Source: Pseudomonadota bacterium
Lineage (GTDB): Bacteria > Bdellovibrionota > Bacteriovoracia > Bacteriovoracales > Bacteriovoracaceae
NCBI GenBank assembly: GCA_027487685.1
Contig: JAIYDC010000075.1
Location: 1 to 35,898 of the forward strand
Length of the DNA stretch: 35,898 nucleotides
Direction of reading: 5' to 3'
Part shown: in pieces, positions 34,503 through 35,898 of the stretch
Numbering within the stretch: position 1 is the stretch's first letter
Layout of the letters: each line of letters opens with the position of its first letter
Position numbers and translations under genes: made by a program
The notes under the pieces: model-generated
Database searches by the model: none
What the model saw: only the letters and a program-made list of their open reading frames with translations
What the model was told of the DNA's origin: nothing

Positions 34503-34937
34503 ATGAAGCGAATTCTCATTTTGTCCTTTCTCCTTAACGCCGCAGCGGCGAGCGGCACAAGGCCCATCGTCAACCAGCAGCAAATCATTCAATGGACACC
34601 AGTGATCGTTGAGGGGATACTTCTGAATTATGAGAACGTTCCGGCCCCCAACCGGCAAACGTACTTCACTCATGACCCCGTGGCACTCGCGGTCACTCTG
34701 AAGGTGACCAAATCTTGGAAAGGAAACCTAGCGGGTCAACTCAAGGTCTACACTTGGGCATTGGGGAAGGCGCCGTGCACAGGGATAGAAATTCGAAAGG
34801 GGCAACCGTATCTCCTCTTCGCCGATTGGAATGAGGCAAAGACGGTTCTTACCTTTGATTTTTGCAGGAACTTCCGGCCTCTTAAGGCCCCCTATGCCGC
34901 CGAAGACCTACGTCTGCTGAATCAGATCTTTCCGTGA
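34503..34937 (+). CDS. exported TIMP/NTR-like protein
   Basis: The 144-residue product has a signal peptide (MKRILILSFLLNAAAASG) and a beta-barrel pattern of the netrin/TIMP-like type: VTLKVTKSWKGNLAGQLKVY, then KAPCTGIEI, KGQPYLLFADW and FDFCRNFRP. The two remaining Cys probably form one disulfide, and the W-K-G and P-Y-L-L-F-A elements are the recognisable parts of this fold. Such proteins may inhibit proteases or bind other ligands, but no activity can be assigned. GAGG lies six bases before ATG 34503. Downstream 207 bases to the next gene look empty. Confidence 0.65.
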   Translation: MKRILILSFLLNAAAASGTRPIVNQQQIIQWTPVIVEGILLNYENVPAPNRQTYFTHDPVALAVTLKVTKSWKGNLAGQLKVYTWALGKAPCTGIEIRKGQPYLLFADWNEAKTVLTFDFCRNFRPLKAPYAAEDLRLLNQIFP

Positions 34938-35144
34938 ATTTTCTTTGCACACTCTGGAGGCCCTAAGTCCCATCTGAAGAATAATTGCCGTAAAGGCCAA
35001 GCTCATATGTGTATTAAGTGGTGCTAGGCAAAATCTAAATTCTTTCTAAATTCCGAATCTCCATCATACCTGAGCATTGAATTGGGGCATCGCTATCTGT
35101 GACCATCTCCTCGTTATCAAAATCGAACGAAAGCGAGGTAAATC

Positions 35145-35816
35145 ATGAAACTCATATATGCTCAAGGTGCTTGCTCCCTCTCGGTCCACATTCTTCTAGA
35201 GGAGCTCAAACTTGATTACGAAGGGATCAAAGTGGGCCTTCAAGATAAGACCGTGCTCGAGAGCTACAATCCAAAAAGTTACGTCCCGGTATTGATCCTA
35301 GATAACGGGACCGTTATGACGGAGGCGATCAGCATCCTTCAATATGTGAGTCTCGAGCACGGTCATGCGTTCATGCCTGCGCCTGGTCTAGCGCAGGCGA
35401 AGTGTATCGAGTGGTTGACTTACGTGAGCACCGAACTTCATAAAGGGGCCACGCCCCTGTTTTACCGGAAATTGTTACCCGCGGATTTTATCCGCCGCTC
35501 TGAGGAGAATATTTATCAACGGTTGAACTTCCTGGAAGAACAGCTGAGCGATCAAGCCTTCATCATCAACAACACCTACACCATCGCGGACATGTATGCT
35601 CTGGCCATCCTCCGGATTCTGGAGCACGTGGGTATCACCTATGACAGGCTACCAGAGATCGAGAACTATAAACGAAGCCTGGAAGCAAGTCCGACCATTG
35701 GACCCGTGATTCAAGCTGAGGCAGAGGCCCCGGACGCCACCGATGTCAATGATGCGACAGTGGATCTTCACTTCTACTACCGTGAGAAAGGGTTTTTCGA
35801 GGTGCGGAGACAATGA
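35145..35816 (+). CDS. glutathione S-transferase
   Basis: The 223-residue product has a thioredoxin-like N-terminus (MKLIYAQGACSLSVHILLEE) in which C10 and S12 are candidate catalytic residues as in beta-class enzymes. It is followed by SYVPVLILDNG with the cis-Pro, and MTEAISILQYVS, the gamma-glutamyl site. The C-terminal helical domain contains FIINNTYTIADMYALAIL with the F/T-x-x-D capping motif. GAGG precedes ATG 35145. Its stop overlaps the start of the J-domain gene in ATGA, so the two are translated together. The C-terminal 40 residues are more acidic than usual and extend beyond the core fold. Confidence 0.9.
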   Translation: MKLIYAQGACSLSVHILLEELKLDYEGIKVGLQDKTVLESYNPKSYVPVLILDNGTVMTEAISILQYVSLEHGHAFMPAPGLAQAKCIEWLTYVSTELHKGATPLFYRKLLPADFIRRSEENIYQRLNFLEEQLSDQAFIINNTYTIADMYALAILRILEHVGITYDRLPEIENYKRSLEASPTIGPVIQAEAEAPDATDVNDATVDLHFYYREKGFFEVRRQ

Positions 35817-35898
35817 TCGATCCCTACGCCACTCTTGGTCTTTCAAATGCGGCGAGCTTCGAGGAGATCAAGTCTGCTTATAAGAAACTCGCTCGGAA
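35813..35898 (+). CDS. J-domain protein, 5' end only
   Basis: The first 28 codons read MIDPYATLGLSNAASFEEIK then SAYKKLAR, the start of a J domain (Y-x-x-L-G-L, then I-K-x-A-Y-K-K-L-A-R). The HPD motif lies beyond the window. J domains stimulate Hsp70 ATPase activity. It overlaps the glutathione transferase stop by four bases. Whether it is full DnaJ or a short J protein cannot be seen. Confidence 0.8.
   Translation, partial: MIDPYATLGLSNAASFEEIKSAYKKLAR

Overview
The window looks like a chromosomal segment of a predatory or free-living member of the Bdellovibrionota (Bdellovibrio/Bacteriovorax-like). This is an inference from content, not from a marker gene. It holds a TIGR02147/DUF4423-type regulator, many small exported proteins of unknown function, a short exported protein ending in an S74-chaperone-like tail, a zinc-finger protein with a C-terminal histone fold, a DUF3516-type helicase and a SWIM-SNF2 helicase. 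No rRNA, tRNA, CRISPR array or intact transposase was recognised.

Layout. Positions 1-2000 are worn: the 3' end of an unknown gene, a wrecked phage-type Rha regulator, a possible antisense gene remnant, and an exported repeat protein stopped by a TGG-to-TAG change. A fasciclin-domain gene (2204-2629) follows, behind a promoter region with three TTTCGAAA-type palindromes. Positions 2769-12299 are all on the minus strand: a large exported propeller/DUF4214 protein, a prohibitin-like protein, a TIGR02147 regulator with a small exported partner, two more exported proteins, and an operon of small exported protein, histidine kinase and LuxR-type response regulator. The kinase has lost any normal start codon. 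A 549-base gap with a 77-base C-rich tract comes next and may be an assembly scar.

Positions 12849-17341 carry a DUF3516 helicase, a circularly permuted RbgA-like GTPase and a winged-helix/nucleotidyltransferase gene pair preceded by two long inverted repeats, which resembles a self-regulated toxin-antitoxin or abortive-infection module. Positions 17660-23893 carry redox and detoxification genes (zinc alcohol dehydrogenase, YghU-like and other glutathione transferases, SelO), a hemolysin III protein, the zinc-finger histone and a membrane protein. Positions 24349-28564 hold an orphan histidine kinase, a methyltransferase and several broken small genes. The last part carries the SNF2 helicase, a formaldehyde detoxification pair (fghA, frmA), two small exported proteins, another glutathione transferase and the start of a J-domain gene.

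A recurring theme is damage limited to small or exported accessory genes: nonsense changes, a lost start and one-base indels in A/T runs within signal-peptide codons. The long conserved genes (830, 884 and 1126 residues) are intact. That contrast argues against a uniformly poor sequence and for real decay or possible switching, though homopolymer errors at individual sites cannot be excluded. The best candidates for new biology are the zinc-finger/histone-fold protein and the winged-helix/nucleotidyltransferase module with its palindromic control region.
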